A stretch of 64,000 nt of DNA from Bacillus sp. T3 (GTDB lineage: Bacteria > Bacillota > Bacilli > Bacillales > Cytobacillaceae): contig NZ_CP137761.1 of the NCBI RefSeq assembly GCF_033449965.1, forward strand, positions 4,488,001 to 4,552,000, in the 5' to 3' direction. Both the position numbers and the translations under genes were made by a program. The notes under the pieces are model-generated. The model was not told the DNA's origin, made no database searches, and saw nothing but the letters and a program-made list of their open reading frames with translations. Positions within the stretch are counted from its first letter, which is position 1. The number at the start of each line of letters is the position of its first letter. Positions 1 through 13,225 of this stretch are shown here, in pieces.

Positions 1-3122
<3,122 letters not shown>

Positions 3123-3260
3123 GTTGATTTAGCTCGTTTTAAAACGTTGGCTCATGTTTTCTATTATTATAGAAGAAACATGATTATTATTGTTTGTTGA
3201 CGTTTGTTTGTTTAGTTTTCAAAGAACAATTTATTATGTCCGTCAGAAGCGAACTTTACT

Positions 3261-3289
3261 AGTATACCTTGCTAACAAATCAATGTCAA
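3261..3289 (-). promoter_or_regulatory. rRNA operon promoter, sigma-A type
   Basis: On the minus strand TTGACA (3284-3289) is followed after exactly 17 bases by TATACT (3261-3266), a near-consensus sigma-A promoter. It lies about 140 bases upstream of the 16S 5' end, with a boxA-like GTTCTTTGAAAAC element in between (about 3210-3226). From 3290 to 3590 the DNA is very AT-rich and I see no gene in it. Confidence 0.85.
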
Positions 3290-3593
3290 CAACTTTTTTA
3301 AGTTATTAATAATTGTTAATTGTTTCGTAAGGCTGTTTTTCTATAATACCTTCATAACCAAAATAAATCAACATGTTTTTCAATATTTTTTTCCTCTAAT
3401 TTTTTCCATTTGTTCATAATAAATATGTCTGTTGAGCTATAGTAATAAGCTTCGCACAATTTGCCCTGTCACTTCAAAAAACTTCCCGTGACTGGCAACT
3501 TCACAGAATCACACTATTTTCACCCAACTTTAATACAACCAAGCGTTCTTTAATAAACCACATCCACCTTCTTACTACTATATAATAGAAAAA

Positions 3594-3621
3594 ACCGAAC
3601 TCAGTTTGAAATGAGTTCGGT
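3594..3621 (-). terminator. intrinsic terminator of ptsG
   Basis: A perfect 10-bp stem (ACCGAACTCA at 3594-3603 with TGAGTTCGGT at 3612-3621) is followed on the minus strand by a T run. It starts 14 bases after the ptsG stop codon. Confidence 0.9.
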
Positions 3622-3634
3622 CTTAGTTGAATGA

Positions 3635-5657
3635 TTACTTAGTAATCGAAATGATATTTTCTTCTTTTAAGTTTACTGTTCCTTGTTTTTTAACAACAAC
3701 TGTTTCACCTGCATCAAGGTTTGTGAAAACAATTGGTGTAATGATCGAAGGAGCATTTTGTTTTATAAACTCTAAATCAACCTTCAATAACGGTTGGCCT
3801 TTTACAACACGGTCATTTTCTGAAACCAATGCCTCGAAACCTTGACCTTTTAGATTAACTGTATCAATACCAACATGGATAAGGATTTCTCTTCCACCAT
3901 CAGAAAGAATACCAATCGCATGCTTTGTAGGGAATAGGTTTACAATTTTACCATCAACAGGTGATACGATTGTACCTTCTGAAGGGATAATTGCAAATCC
4001 ATCACCCATCATTTTACCAGAGAATACTGCATCAGGAACTTCAGTTATTGGTTTAATTTCACCTTTGATTGGAGAAATAATTGTATCTTCTTTTTTTGCA
4101 CCAGTTTGAGCAGTTGCTTGTGCTGTTGGAGCTGCTGTAGCTGGTTTCGGTTTTTTACCACTAATGATATCTTTCATTTGACCTTTTATTGTTTCAGATC
4201 GAGGTCCGAAAATTGCCTGAATGTTATTACCTACTTCAAGAACACCTGCAGCACCTAGTTTTTTCAAACGATCTTTATCAACATTTTTTACATCTTTTAC
4301 AGATACACGAAGACGTGTAATACAAGCATCTAAGTGAGCAATATTTTCTTGTCCACCCATAGCCTCAAGAATGTTGTAAGGAAGATCACTTGTTTGTCCA
4401 GTTGCCGGGCCTTCTTCTTCTTCAGTTAGTTCACGACCTGGAGTTTTAAGATCAAATTTACGGATTGCAAAACGGAATCCGAAGTAATAAACAACCGCAA
4501 ATGCTAAACCTACTGGAATAACTAACCAAGCATGTGTTTGTGGGTTAATTAGACCAAATAGAATATAGTCAATTAAACCACCAGAGAATGTCATACCAAT
4601 TTTAACATCTAAAAGATGCATGATCATGAATGAGAATCCAGCAAAAACAGCATGAATTCCAAAAAGGATTGGAGCTACGAATAAGAATGAAAACTCGATT
4701 GGCTCAGTAATACCAGTAAGGAATGATGTTAAACCAGCTGAAGCCATTAAACCACCAACAAAAACCTTCTTTTCTGGACGAGCTTCGTGGTAGATCGCTA
4801 ATGCTGCTGCTGGTAATCCGAACATCATGAATGGGAATTTACCAGTCATGAATGTACCTGCTGTTAAGTTTTGAACATTATCAGAGATTTGCGCCATGAA
4901 TATACGCTGATCACCGCGAACAACTTCTCCTGCTTTTGTTACATATTCACCAAATTCATACCAGAATGGTGAGTAGAAAATGTGATGTAAACCAAATGGG
5001 ATTAATGAACGCTCAATAACACCAAAGATAAAAGCAGATAGTGTTAAGTTTGCGTGTACCATGTTATGAGAAAATGCATTTAGGCCTGATTGAATCGGCG
5101 GCCAAATAACTAACATTACAAGACCTAATAAAACTGCAGATCCAGCAGTTACGATTGGAACAAAACGTTTCCCTGCAAAGAATCCTAAATAAGATGGTAA
5201 TTCAATTTCATAGAAACGATTGTACAAGGATGCTGCGACGATACCGACGATAATACCACCAAACACACCAGTTTGTAATGTTGAAATACCTAGTACAGTT
5301 GCATGACCAACATCGCCTTCTTGAATACCTAAAACTGTACCCATTGTAACGTTCATAATGAGGTATCCAATAATAGCAGCTAGTCCAGCTGTTCCTTCAC
5401 CGCCAGCTAAACCAACAGCAACTCCCACCGCAAATAGCAATGCCAAGTTTCCGAATACAATGTCCCCAGCGTTTTGCATGACAGAAGCAACCATTTCGAC
5501 GCCGCCGTTTCCTAAAAACGGAGCTAATTCAATTAAGGTTGGATTTCGAAGCGCTGCACCAAGTGCAAGCAGGATACCAGCTGCTGGTAGAAGTGCAACC
5601 TGGCAACATTAATGCTTTACCAACTTTTTGTAATACACCAAAAGCCTTTTTAAACAT
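3635..5657 (-). pseudogene. ptsG: glucose-type PTS permease EIICBA (PtsG), interrupted by one frameshift
   Basis: Glucose-family phosphotransferase permease: it imports and phosphorylates sugar using phosphate relayed from HPr. The repaired protein of about 673 residues has an EIIC membrane domain (GLHHIFYSPFW and GITEPIEF motifs), an EIIB domain with the phospho-cysteine in LDACITRLRV (about residue 445), an Ala/Thr/Pro linker and an EIIA domain with the active histidine in ILIHVGIDTV. The true start is ATG at 5657 behind GGAGG, encoding MFKKAFGVLQKVGKALMLP. One extra base near 5597-5604 (CCAGGTTGCA for expected CCAGTTGCA) then shifts the frame, leaving a 619-residue frame from 5494. The leader carries a GlcT antiterminator site and glcT lies upstream, so glucose is the likely substrate. 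Either a sequencing indel or a recent mutation. Confidence 0.9.
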
Positions 5658-5710
5658 AATATAACCTCCAATTTTGTTTATTTACTCATTAACCGCTTAC
5701 AAGCATTGCA

Positions 5711-5830
5711 AAATAAAAAGGCATGAGGAAAGGAGTGTAAAAGAAAACAAAAGCTTAAGGATAGGTTACCCAAAAACTCTTATTTCAATTACCCTTCTTT
5801 ACTCATGCCTGATCGAATCAGTAACACGTA
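5711..5830 (-). promoter_or_regulatory. GlcT-type RAT site overlapping a leader terminator
   Basis: The minus strand around 5800-5829 reads CGTGTTACTGATTCGATCAG then GCATGAGT, closely resembling the ribonucleic antiterminator of Bacillus subtilis ptsG as I remember it. Its 3' half (GGCATGAG, complement of 5802-5809) can instead pair with CTCATGCC (complement of 5720-5727), which is followed by TTTTTATTTT and so forms a terminator. RAT and terminator are therefore mutually exclusive, the standard GlcT/LicT mechanism. It sits 60-170 bases ahead of the ptsG start. Confidence 0.85.
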
Positions 5831-5850
5831 AAAAAATGATAATGACAGTA

Positions 5851-6690
5851 TTATTTAATTTTCTTTTGTAGTCGCTGCAAATGCATTGTTAAATAGACTG
5901 CTTCTGCATCGAATACTGGTTTTGATAATGCTTGTTGTAAAACTTTAATGAGCTTCCAAGAGAGATTGTAACACACTGGATACTCCTCTTTCAAGAGGGA
6001 AGATATTTTTTCTGGTTCTTCAACCCGTTCTCCATTTTTTACACGTTCAATTGTGTAACGAAGATGGCGGACCAGTCTGGTGTAATCAATGCTATCTTTA
6101 TTTATTTTTATTTTTAATTGTTCCTCAATCATATTGACTAATTTAGTCACGACCTGTGAGTCATAATTTACCTCTGAGAGTTCCCGATTCATTACAGAGC
6201 TGTGAATATGGAGTGCTATAAAACCCATTTCACCCTCGGGTAAGCGAATACCTGTTTTTGAGGAAATATGGTCTACTACTTCCTGTGCAATTCTATATTC
6301 AAATGGATAGAGAGTCTTTGTCTCAACTAAGAAGGGATTTCTTATTTCCATACCACTTGAAATTCGATTGAAAGTAAACATAAGGTGATCAGTTAATGCG
6401 ACATGAATATGCTCATTAAGGGGGGCATTGGCTTTTGTTTTAATTAAATCAATTGCCGAGATAATAACTTCATGCATTTCACTATCAATAAACGGAAGGA
6501 GCTTTATATAGTCTTCCTGTTCCTTCTCATTTTTTAAAACAAAGAGTTTTTCAACAGAATTCGTATCAATCAAATCGCCTTGCTTTCGGTTAAAGCCAAC
6601 CCCCTTGCCGATAATTACTACTTCACCAAAGGAGGAGTGTGACGCAATTAGAACATTGTTATTAAGAATCTTTCCTACCTCTACCCTCAT
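5851..6690 (-). CDS. glcT: GlcT-like transcriptional antiterminator (BglG/SacY family)
   Basis: RNA-binding antiterminator that lets polymerase read through the ptsG leader terminator when glucose is present. The N-terminal CAT RNA-binding domain (VGKILNNNVLIA, GKGVGFNRKQGD) is followed by two PTS regulation domains with conserved histidines (NEHIHVALTDH; ALHIHSSV in the first PRD; a histidine near MHLQRL at the end). About 279 residues, full length for the family. An ATG at 6711 gives a longer frame, but AGAGGAG lies just ahead of the ATG at 6690, and the protein then begins as in known GlcT. It is directly upstream of ptsG on the same strand, and its target site is visible in the ptsG leader. 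Confidence 0.93.
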   Translation of the reverse strand: MRVEVGKILNNNVLIASHSSFGEVVIIGKGVGFNRKQGDLIDTNSVEKLFVLKNEKEQEDYIKLLPFIDSEMHEVIISAIDLIKTKANAPLNEHIHVALTDHLMFTFNRISSGMEIRNPFLVETKTLYPFEYRIAQEVVDHISSKTGIRLPEGEMGFIALHIHSSVMNRELSEVNYDSQVVTKLVNMIEEQLKIKINKDSIDYTRLVRHLRYTIERVKNGERVEEPEKISSLLKEEYPVCYNLSWKLIKVLQQALSKPVFDAEAVYLTMHLQRLQKKIK

Positions 6691-6817
6691 TACCTCTCCT
6701 CTTTTCGACATAATACGACTCGTATTAACATATTAACCGCGGCTTAATTTTTAGTCAATGAAAAGATGCAAGCGAATACAATTAGAATAAATCCTTTTAG
6801 TTATGATGTCCATAATA

Positions 6818-6843
6818 AAAAAAGACCATGAATAATCATGGCC
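6818..6843 (-). terminator. intrinsic terminator of pbuG
   Basis: On the minus strand GGCCATGA and TCATGGTC form a stem followed by seven Ts, 18 bases past the pbuG stop codon. Confidence 0.88.
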
Positions 6844-6860
6844 TTCTACAGTCAAACTAC

Positions 6861-8192
6861 CTATTCTTTTAAGAAAATAAAGTATAAAACAAAGATGACG
6901 AAGAACATGTACATGATTGGGTGAATGTCTTTTCTTTTACCGCTCATGATCATAGTGATTGGATAGAAAATAAATCCTACCGCAATACCTGTTGCAATAC
7001 TATAAGTAAGTGGCATTGCAATCATTGTTAAGAATGAAGGGACTGCTATTTCAAAACGAGACCATTTAATTTCTGCAAGTGATGATACCATCAATACCCC
7101 AACGATCACTAAAGCGGCTGATGTAACTGGAGCAGTAATAACTGATAGTAACGGGAAGAAGAACAGTGAAAGCAAGAAAAATCCAGCTGTAACCAATGCC
7201 GCAAATCCTGATCTTGCACCAGCAGCAACCCCTGCAGATGATTCAATATATGAAGTAGTTGTCGATGTACCAAATATTGAACCTACAAGTGATGCAATCG
7301 AGTCTGCTAACAAAGCTTTACCAGCATTCGGAAGCTTGTTGTCTTTCATCAAGCCTGCTTGATTTGCAACAGCCACTAATGTACCAGCATTATCAAAGAA
7401 ATCAACAAATAGGAAAGTAAGAATAATCACCAGCATTTCAGAGGTATAGAAAGAGCTATCTCCAAACGATGTAAAAACAGCACCAAAAGTAGGTTTAATA
7501 CTTGGAATTGTATCCACCACTTTAGTTGGGATTTCAATTAAATTGAAAATCATCCCCACAATTGCCGTAATGATCATCCCGTAAAAGACACCGCCATTAA
7601 TTCGACGCGTCATAAAAATAACTGTAATCACGATACCAAAGATTGCTAGCAATGTATTACCGTTTGTTAAATCACCTAAACCAACTAAAGTTGCATCGTT
7701 ATTAACAATAATTCCAGCATTTTTTAGTCCGATAAATGTTATAAATAAACCGATACCAGCTCCAACCGCATGCTTTAATTCAACTGGTATAGCATTAATT
7801 AATTTTTCACGAAGACCTGTTAAGGTTAAAAGCAAGAAGAATACACTTGAAATTAGAACTGCACCCAGTGCATGCTGCCAAGGGATACCGCTACCTAAAA
7901 CGACTGTGTATGCAAAAAACGCATTTAAACCCATACCTGGTGCTAGTGCAATTGGGAATCTTCCTAAAAGCCCCATCATTATCGAACCAACCGCAGCAGC
8001 AAGTGCTGTTGCTACAAAGACCGCTCCATGGTCCATTCTTAATGCATCAGGTAAATCAGGAATAGTTGAAAGTGTTAAAGTAATCGGGTTAACGACCAAA
8101 ATATAAGCCATTGCTAAAAATGTTGTAAGTCCACCTAAAAACTCACGGCGATAATTCGTACCAAGCTCTTCAAACTGAAAAAACTTTTTCAA
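6861..8192 (-). CDS. pbuG: guanine/hypoxanthine permease, NCS2/AzgA type (PbuG)
   Basis: Multi-pass membrane importer of guanine and hypoxanthine for purine salvage. The 443-residue protein has the family's opening (FFQFEELGTNYRREFLGGLTTFLAMAYI), the ALAPGMGLNAFFAY motif near residues 82-95, and about a dozen hydrophobic segments. ATG start behind a GGAGG-like site. Function is supported by the purine riboswitch with C in the base-recognition position directly upstream, and by guaA as the next gene upstream on the same strand. It is full length and ends in a clean terminator. Confidence 0.95.
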   Translation of the reverse strand: MKKFFQFEELGTNYRREFLGGLTTFLAMAYILVVNPITLTLSTIPDLPDALRMDHGAVFVATALAAAVGSIMMGLLGRFPIALAPGMGLNAFFAYTVVLGSGIPWQHALGAVLISSVFFLLLTLTGLREKLINAIPVELKHAVGAGIGLFITFIGLKNAGIIVNNDATLVGLGDLTNGNTLLAIFGIVITVIFMTRRINGGVFYGMIITAIVGMIFNLIEIPTKVVDTIPSIKPTFGAVFTSFGDSSFYTSEMLVIILTFLFVDFFDNAGTLVAVANQAGLMKDNKLPNAGKALLADSIASLVGSIFGTSTTTSYIESSAGVAAGARSGFAALVTAGFFLLSLFFFPLLSVITAPVTSAALVIVGVLMVSSLAEIKWSRFEIAVPSFLTMIAMPLTYSIATGIAVGFIFYPITMIMSGKRKDIHPIMYMFFVIFVLYFIFLKE

Positions 8193-8221
8193 TTGTTTTC
8201 CTCCTCATAATCTTTTCAGAA

Positions 8222-8403
8222 AAATAAAAAATGCTCCGAGAGCGTCCTGGGAGCATTGACATGAGGTAGGTAAACAGGATAAGGAAAAAAGGATAGAATG
8301 ATGACATTAAACCCAATCCCTTATTACTCTTCCCTCGTAGTCAAGCTATTTACGGCAGCTCGGTAGAAACTCTTGGGCCTTATCCCCAATATTATACGAT
8401 GGT
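8222..8403 (-). promoter_or_regulatory. guanine-class purine riboswitch with terminator, controlling pbuG
   Basis: The aptamer occupies about 8333-8403 on the minus strand. It shows TATAAT, the TTTCTACCG and CCGTAAAT junction/loop blocks, and a 3' GACTACGA. The base after GA in the three-way junction is C, which marks guanine rather than adenine recognition. The expression platform ends in a hairpin (AATGCTCC/GGAGCATT, about 8230-8258) followed by TTTTATTTT, roughly 30 bases before the pbuG start. Guanine binding should favour this terminator. Confidence 0.92.
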
Positions 8404-8464
8404 AAATCATTTGTATTCTAAGCACTTTTTAATATTACTATACCAACATAACAACAGTCAATAA

Positions 8465-8495
8465 AAAAAGCGAACATTTTATATGTCCGCTTTTT
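8465..8495 (-). terminator. intrinsic terminator of guaA
   Basis: AAGCGGACAT pairs with ATGTTCGCTT (one G-T pair) and is followed by a T run on the minus strand, about 35 bases after the guaA stop. The A-rich other side could also allow plus-strand use. Confidence 0.85.
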
Positions 8496-8529
8496 TATTG
8501 TTCGTATTTGTATTTTTTCGATTAAAGAC

Positions 8530-10082
8530 CTATTCCCACTCAATTGTTGCAGGTGGCTTGCTAGTAATATCGTAAACAACACGGTTAATATGGGCAACTT
8601 CATTGACAATTCTTGTCGAAATTGTTTCTAACACATCCCATGGAATGCGCGCCCAGTCTGATGTCATCCCGTCAATTGATGTTACGGCACGAATCCCGAT
8701 TGTGTAATCATACGTACGAGCATCGCCCATTACTCCGACGCTACGAATGTCAGGAAGCACAGTGAAGTACTGCCAAATATCACGGTCTAAGCCAGCCTTT
8801 TTAATTTCTTCTCGTAAAATCCAATCTGATTCACGAACAATCTCCAATTTATCTTCTGTGATAGCTCCTAAAACACGGATCCTAAACCAGGACCAGGGAA
8901 TGGCTGTCTCCATACAATATCATCTGGAATTCCTAGTTCAGTACCCAATGCACGAACTTCATCTTTAAACAAGGTATTTAATGGCTCAATCAAAGTGAAC
9001 TGCATATCTTCTGGAAGTCCGCCCACATTGTGGTGAGACTTAATCGTTTGTGCAGTAGCCGTTCCACTTTCAATGATATCTGTATAAAGTGTACCTTGTG
9101 CTAAGAAATCGATTCCCTTGAGCTTATGTGCTTCATCATCGAATACATAAATGAATTCGTTACCGATAATTTTCCGTTTCTGCTCAGGATCGGATACACC
9201 TTCTAATTTTGACATAAAGCGATCTCTTGCATCGACTTTGATAACGTTCATGTGGAAGCCTTCAGCAAAAGTTTTCATTACACTATCTGCTTCACCTTTC
9301 CGTAATAGACCGTGATCCACGAAAATACATGTTAATTGGTCCCCAATTGCTTTATGGATTAGCACAGCAACAACAGATGAATCAACGCCGCCACTCAATG
9401 CACATAAAACTTTTTTGTCGCCTACTAGTTCACGGATTTTTGTCATTTCGATATCAATGAAGTTTTCCATTGACCAGTTTGCTTCACAATTACAAACTCC
9501 AAATACAAAGTTCTTTAATAATTCATTTCCATACACTGAATGGCGAACTTCTGGATGGAATTGAACACCGTAAAATTTCCGATCTTCATTACTCATTGAT
9601 GAAATTGGGCAGCTAGGGCTCGTTACATCCACTGTAAATCCAGCAGGTGCTTCTGTTACCAGGTCTCCATGGCTCATCCAGACAACTTGCTCCTCTGGTA
9701 ACTTAGTGAATAAACGACTTTGTCTTTCTACCTTAATTTCTGCTTTTCCGTATTCTCTTTGCTTTGCTTGCTCTACTTTTCCACCTAAACTTACCGTCAT
9801 TAACTGCATCCCGTAACAAATACCGAGGATTGGTAAGCCTAATTCAAAAATTTTCTCATCGCAACGGAATGAATTTTCATCGTAAACACTGTTTGGTCCA
9901 CCAGAGAAAATAATTCCCTTTGGATTCATTGCTTTAATTTCCTCGGCTGTAATCGTATGTGGATGTAGTTCACTAAATACACCAAACTCACGAATACGGC
10001 GTGTAATCAATTGGTTATATTGGCTCCCGAAATCAAGCACAACAATTTTCTCTAAATCCTTAAACTCCGATTTTTTTACCAC
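8530..10082 (-). pseudogene. guaA: GMP synthase (glutamine-hydrolysing), interrupted by one frameshift
   Basis: Converts XMP to GMP in the last step of guanylate synthesis. The class I glutamine amidotransferase domain has its catalytic Cys (about residue 89, LGICYGMQL) and the His/Glu pair (about 176/178, VQFHPE). The ATP pyrophosphatase domain has the P-loop ALSGGVDSS (about 228-236), and the C-terminal dimerisation domain follows. GTG start at 10082 behind AGAGGTG. The frame breaks near 8878-8881 inside the PGPGLG-IRVLG block, where one G appears to be missing (TTAGGATCCG). Restoring it gives the expected length of about 517 residues ending IEWE. Because guaA is needed for guanine prototrophy, a base-calling error is more likely than real loss. 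Controlled by the riboswitch upstream. Confidence 0.93.
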
Positions 10083-10145
10083 GATTGGACACCTCTTTAA
10101 ACTAAAGTAATCTTGCCTTTATATTTCCCCTAAATACTAAAAAAA

Positions 10146-10290
10146 CCAGAATTCTCTCCCCTCGTTTTTCACAAAAAGCAGAATTCTAGTATAGGTGCAA
10201 ATATACTGTTTAATCTGCCTTCATAGTCAAATCATTTACGGTGATCTGGTAGAAACGTTCGAACCATATTTTCGAGTGTATATGAAGGTA
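10146..10290 (-). promoter_or_regulatory. guanine-class purine riboswitch with terminator, controlling guaA
   Basis: Aptamer at about 10217-10290 on the minus strand, with GTTTCTACC, CCGTAAAT and a 3' GACTATGAAGG pairing with CCTTCATA to close P1. C at the recognition position indicates guanine/hypoxanthine. A 10-bp hairpin (10146-10155 with 10180-10189) followed by TTTTTTAG forms the terminator about 65 bases before the guaA start. Confidence 0.92.
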
Positions 10291-10310
10291 TAATAATTAG
10301 TTCCCAGATT

Positions 10311-10351
10311 ATTTTATCAGTACAATATTTTTCAGGTCAAGCAATTGTCAA
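10311..10351 (-). promoter_or_regulatory. probable guaA promoter (two overlapping candidates)
   Basis: On the minus strand TTGACA (10346-10351) with TATTGT (10322-10327), or TTGACC (10335-10340) with TAAAAT (10311-10316), each with an 18-base spacer. Either would start transcription shortly before the aptamer. From 10352 to 10500 I see nothing definite. Confidence 0.5.
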
Positions 10352-10514
10352 CTATATTAATTTTTTCCATACTTATCAGTCTTCATTTTTACAGAAATAG
10401 TTTCCCTGATTATACCAATTCGAGTTCTCTCTATACTGTAATTTTCTCTAACACAAAATTCGAAATAATGGTAATATTATGTTATCCGATTATTTAATTT
10501 TGGAGGGGTAGGCT

Positions 10515-10769
10515 TTGAATAAGTACCTATTTATCACGACTAGAACAGAAAATTTTGATCCAGAGCAGATTCCTGCCCATTATGAGTATCTTAGCCGCTT
10601 AAAAAAAGAAAACAAATTAGAAATGTATGGACCATTTAGCGATGCTACTGGTGGGGCCTATATTATCCGGGCAGGATCTTATTCCGAAGCAAAGCGGATT
10701 GGCGAATTGGATCCTTTAATCAAAGCAGGTTGTTCCACGATTGTCGTTAAAGAATGGATGACGAAATAA
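10515..10769 (+). CDS. YciI-like protein
   Basis: Small 84-residue protein of the YCII-related fold, a ferredoxin-like alpha/beta barrel family found alone or fused to other enzymes. The middle and end (MYGPFSDATGGAYIIRAGSYSEAKRI, then DPLIKAGC, then WMTK) show the usual G-P-x-x-D/GG-x-x-I pattern and the late Asp-Pro. TTG start six bases after GGAGGGG. Monocistronic and divergent from guaA, with its own terminator. Biochemical role unknown; some relatives act on chlorinated or dicarbonyl compounds, but nothing here allows that claim. Confidence 0.8.
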   Translation: MNKYLFITTRTENFDPEQIPAHYEYLSRLKKENKLEMYGPFSDATGGAYIIRAGSYSEAKRIGELDPLIKAGCSTIVVKEWMTK

Positions 10770-10805
10770 AAAAGATGCTTCCCAAAACGGGAACATCTTT
10801 TTTAT
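10770..10805 (+). terminator. intrinsic terminator of the YciI-like gene
   Basis: AAAGATGCTTCCC pairs with GGGAACATCTTT (single bulge) and is followed by TTTTTT, immediately after the stop codon. Confidence 0.9.
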
Positions 10806-10852
10806 TTGATATTGCATAGACTATTTAACTTATCAAATTTACACCGAATTAT

Positions 10853-11683
10853 TTATTTTTGATAGCTTACAGCTTGGCTTCCCATTTGAACCCAAGATGC
10901 TTCAAAACTATCTCTAGGAACGGAAGTATAGGATTGATCCGCTAGTGGATCGTTCAGATAAACATTCTGATCGTCATAGCCTACCACTAAAACACTGTGC
11001 TCTCGATACGTAATTTGAACCTCTCCAGATTGTGTATTCCATGTTGCAAACTCACTCTCAGGGAGTTGAGCAAATCTTGAATTCGTTATAACCCATACTG
11101 GTGAGCCTTCCTCTAACATATTGTATACAGATTCAATGCTTCCTCCAGATAAATCTACTATTCTACCAGGTAAATAGGTCTCTGCTAAATCTGCAATTGG
11201 ACCATGGTAAACTCCATATCCCGAATTTTCAAAGGTGTAAATATCTCCGACGAAGCCTTCATTTGGATTTCCTCTTAAACCATTTTGATCACGGAAAGGA
11301 ATAGTCTTAATTTCATTTGCAAGCGTCATTTTATCAACTGAGACACCCGCATACTGGAGCAGCATAGCCAGACTTGTCACTTCACATCCTCGTGCTAATT
11401 CAGGCAACTGCTGGATATGCGACACTCCATTTATCACGATTTTTCCATTCTGAACTTGGATTTCTGTCTCGGTTTGATTTGAATTCTGTATTTCATTTTC
11501 TTGAGATCCAGTTGAATTAGAATCAACCGTATCAGAAAGCTTTTGTTCTCCTTCAGTTACTTCTGTTATTTCATTACTATTTTCATTTGCATCTATAGTA
11601 GAGTCGGTTTTTTGGGCTTTTACATAACTAACGCTTATGAGAATTCCAACGACAAAGATTACGGAAAGAACTCTTAGTTTCAA
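10853..11683 (-). CDS. secreted C39-like cysteine peptidase domain protein
   Basis: Predicted exported protein of 276 residues. An N-terminal hydrophobic signal (about residues 4-20) is followed by a Ser/Asn/Glu-rich linker (25-80) and a papain-fold Peptidase_C39_2 domain (about 85-270). The catalytic Cys lies in RGCEVTSLAM (about residue 100), the His in REHSVLVVGYD (about 228) and the Asp in YLNDPLA. This resembles the YvpB-type family of Bacillus rather than the C39 domains that process bacteriocins. TTG start six to eight bases after GAGAGGGG. Single gene. Substrate unknown; cell-wall or extracellular turnover is a guess from location. Confidence 0.82.
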   Translation of the reverse strand: MKLRVLSVIFVVGILISVSYVKAQKTDSTIDANENSNEITEVTEGEQKLSDTVDSNSTGSQENEIQNSNQTETEIQVQNGKIVINGVSHIQQLPELARGCEVTSLAMLLQYAGVSVDKMTLANEIKTIPFRDQNGLRGNPNEGFVGDIYTFENSGYGVYHGPIADLAETYLPGRIVDLSGGSIESVYNMLEEGSPVWVITNSRFAQLPESEFATWNTQSGEVQITYREHSVLVVGYDDQNVYLNDPLADQSYTSVPRDSFEASWVQMGSQAVSYQK

Positions 11684-11788
11684 TTGTTTTACCCCTCTCT
11701 ATTATTCTTCCATCTGTATATTTGGTAGCCTAATTATGACTGGGGTACCTTAAATGTTCCTTAAAAATGAGTCCATTACACATAAAAA

Positions 11789-11813
11789 GGCCACATCCAT
11801 TTGGAATGTGGCC
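11789..11813 (-). terminator. intrinsic terminator of the two-component operon
   Basis: Perfect 8-bp stem GGCCACAT/ATGTGGCC with a T run on the minus strand, just after the histidine kinase stop codon. Confidence 0.9.
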
Positions 11814-11832
11814 CTTCATTTCATCTATTCAG

Positions 11833-13179
11833 CTATTGTGCTGCGTTTGGCACCCTAACGTAAAAAGTGCTACCCTTTTCTAGCTCACTCGTTACTTTAA
11901 TCGTTCCATTATGAGTTTCTACAATCCATTTCGCAATCGAAAGTCCTAACCCATGACCCCCGATTTGCCGGGTCTGGGCTTTATCCAATCGGTAAAATCG
12001 CTCAAAAATTCGATGGAAATCCTCTTTTTTGATGCCTATCCCCGTATCCTGAACTGCTATGCAAAGATCATGCCCCTCTTTTGTAAGGAAAAGCTTCACT
12101 TCGCCGCCGTTTGGCGTGTATTTAATGGCATTATCTAAAAAAATGTATAATAACTGCGATAATCTTTCTGGGTCACCAACGGTTTTTAGGAAGTTCGGTG
12201 CATATAAGCTGGTCGATATTTGCTTTTCTTTCGCAAGTGGGCTGACAGACTCCAATGCTTTTTCAGCAAGTGGTCTAAAATCAAAGGTTTCCTTTCTAAG
12301 CTCAATTGTATTTGAATCAGAACGGGCCAGTGTTAATAAATCACTGACTAAATTCGTCATCCGCTTTACTTCCTGCCTCATATTTGAAAGGAGTCTTCCT
12401 GTAAAATCTTCCTTCTTTGGTTCTATTGTCATTTCCATTGCATCAATGGAAGATAACATCACGGTTAGCGGTGTCCGTAATTCATGAGAAGCATCTGCGA
12501 CAAATTCCCGTTGTCTTGTGAATGCACGGGTAATTGGCACCATTGCTTTTTTGGACATTTTCTGACTAATAAAAATGGCGAGCCCGAAAAACACAATTCC
12601 TAACACAACAAGGATCAGTAGAACCCAGTTAAAAAGTTGATAAGCAAAGGAAATATCCTTGCCGATATAAAGTTGACCAATAAATTTCCCATTAGAATAA
12701 ATCGACTGACTGGCAATCAAGAGACGTATATCCTGCGCTGACTCAGGATGACGGAATTCCCCAGGTCTTCCTCTTCCCTTCGTATTCCCCTCAATGTGAA
12801 GTGTCTCATTAATCAATTCATTTCCGTTTACGATCCTTCTGTTAAGCAGGTTTAATAATGCTGGCCGTAAACGGCTGTCATCCTCATTACCCATGATGAT
12901 TTCTCCGTCTGAATTCATCACGTAATAAAAAGCCTGATTCACACCTGCAAACACAATTTCTTGATTTTCTACACCTTTTAGATCTTTTTTTTCATTTTCC
13001 AATAAATAATTTTCAATAAAACTCGCTTCTTGTCCTACGAGGGATTGAAGCTCCCGTTCCGAGCTTTTCAAAATGGTAAGATAGAGTACTCCATAAACAA
13101 TCACAATAAAAAGGATGAGGAAAAGAATTAGCAGACCGCTGTAAATTCGCGTTAAACGTCCTTGAGTGGTGCTAAACAT
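11833..13179 (-). CDS. sensor histidine kinase
   Basis: Membrane sensor kinase paired with the response regulator upstream. Two transmembrane segments (YSGLLILFLILFIVIVYGVL near the start; LFNWVLLILVVLGIVFFGLAIF in the middle) flank an extracellular sensor region of about 130 residues. Then come HisKA with FVADASHELRTPL (phospho-His) and HATPase_c with N box DNAIKYTP, G1 box DTGIGI, F box FERFYR and G2 box GGHGLGLSI. A longer frame reaches 13284 inside the regulator gene, but the ATG at 13179 has GAGGG six bases ahead and begins just before the first membrane helix. Signal unknown; the neighbouring PspA cluster suggests envelope stress. Confidence 0.9.
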   Translation of the reverse strand: MFSTTQGRLTRIYSGLLILFLILFIVIVYGVLYLTILKSSERELQSLVGQEASFIENYLLENEKKDLKGVENQEIVFAGVNQAFYYVMNSDGEIIMGNEDDSRLRPALLNLLNRRIVNGNELINETLHIEGNTKGRGRPGEFRHPESAQDIRLLIASQSIYSNGKFIGQLYIGKDISFAYQLFNWVLLILVVLGIVFFGLAIFISQKMSKKAMVPITRAFTRQREFVADASHELRTPLTVMLSSIDAMEMTIEPKKEDFTGRLLSNMRQEVKRMTNLVSDLLTLARSDSNTIELRKETFDFRPLAEKALESVSPLAKEKQISTSLYAPNFLKTVGDPERLSQLLYIFLDNAIKYTPNGGEVKLFLTKEGHDLCIAVQDTGIGIKKEDFHRIFERFYRLDKAQTRQIGGHGLGLSIAKWIVETHNGTIKVTSELEKGSTFYVRVPNAAQ

Positions 13180-13225
13180 ATCTTTCCCTCGGGGTGTAAT
13201 ATAGCTTTGGATGAATGATAAAAAG

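Noticed and set aside
5674..5871. Plus-strand 65-codon frame upstream of ptsG
   Set aside because: It runs antisense through the RAT/terminator leader and has no supporting ribosome site.
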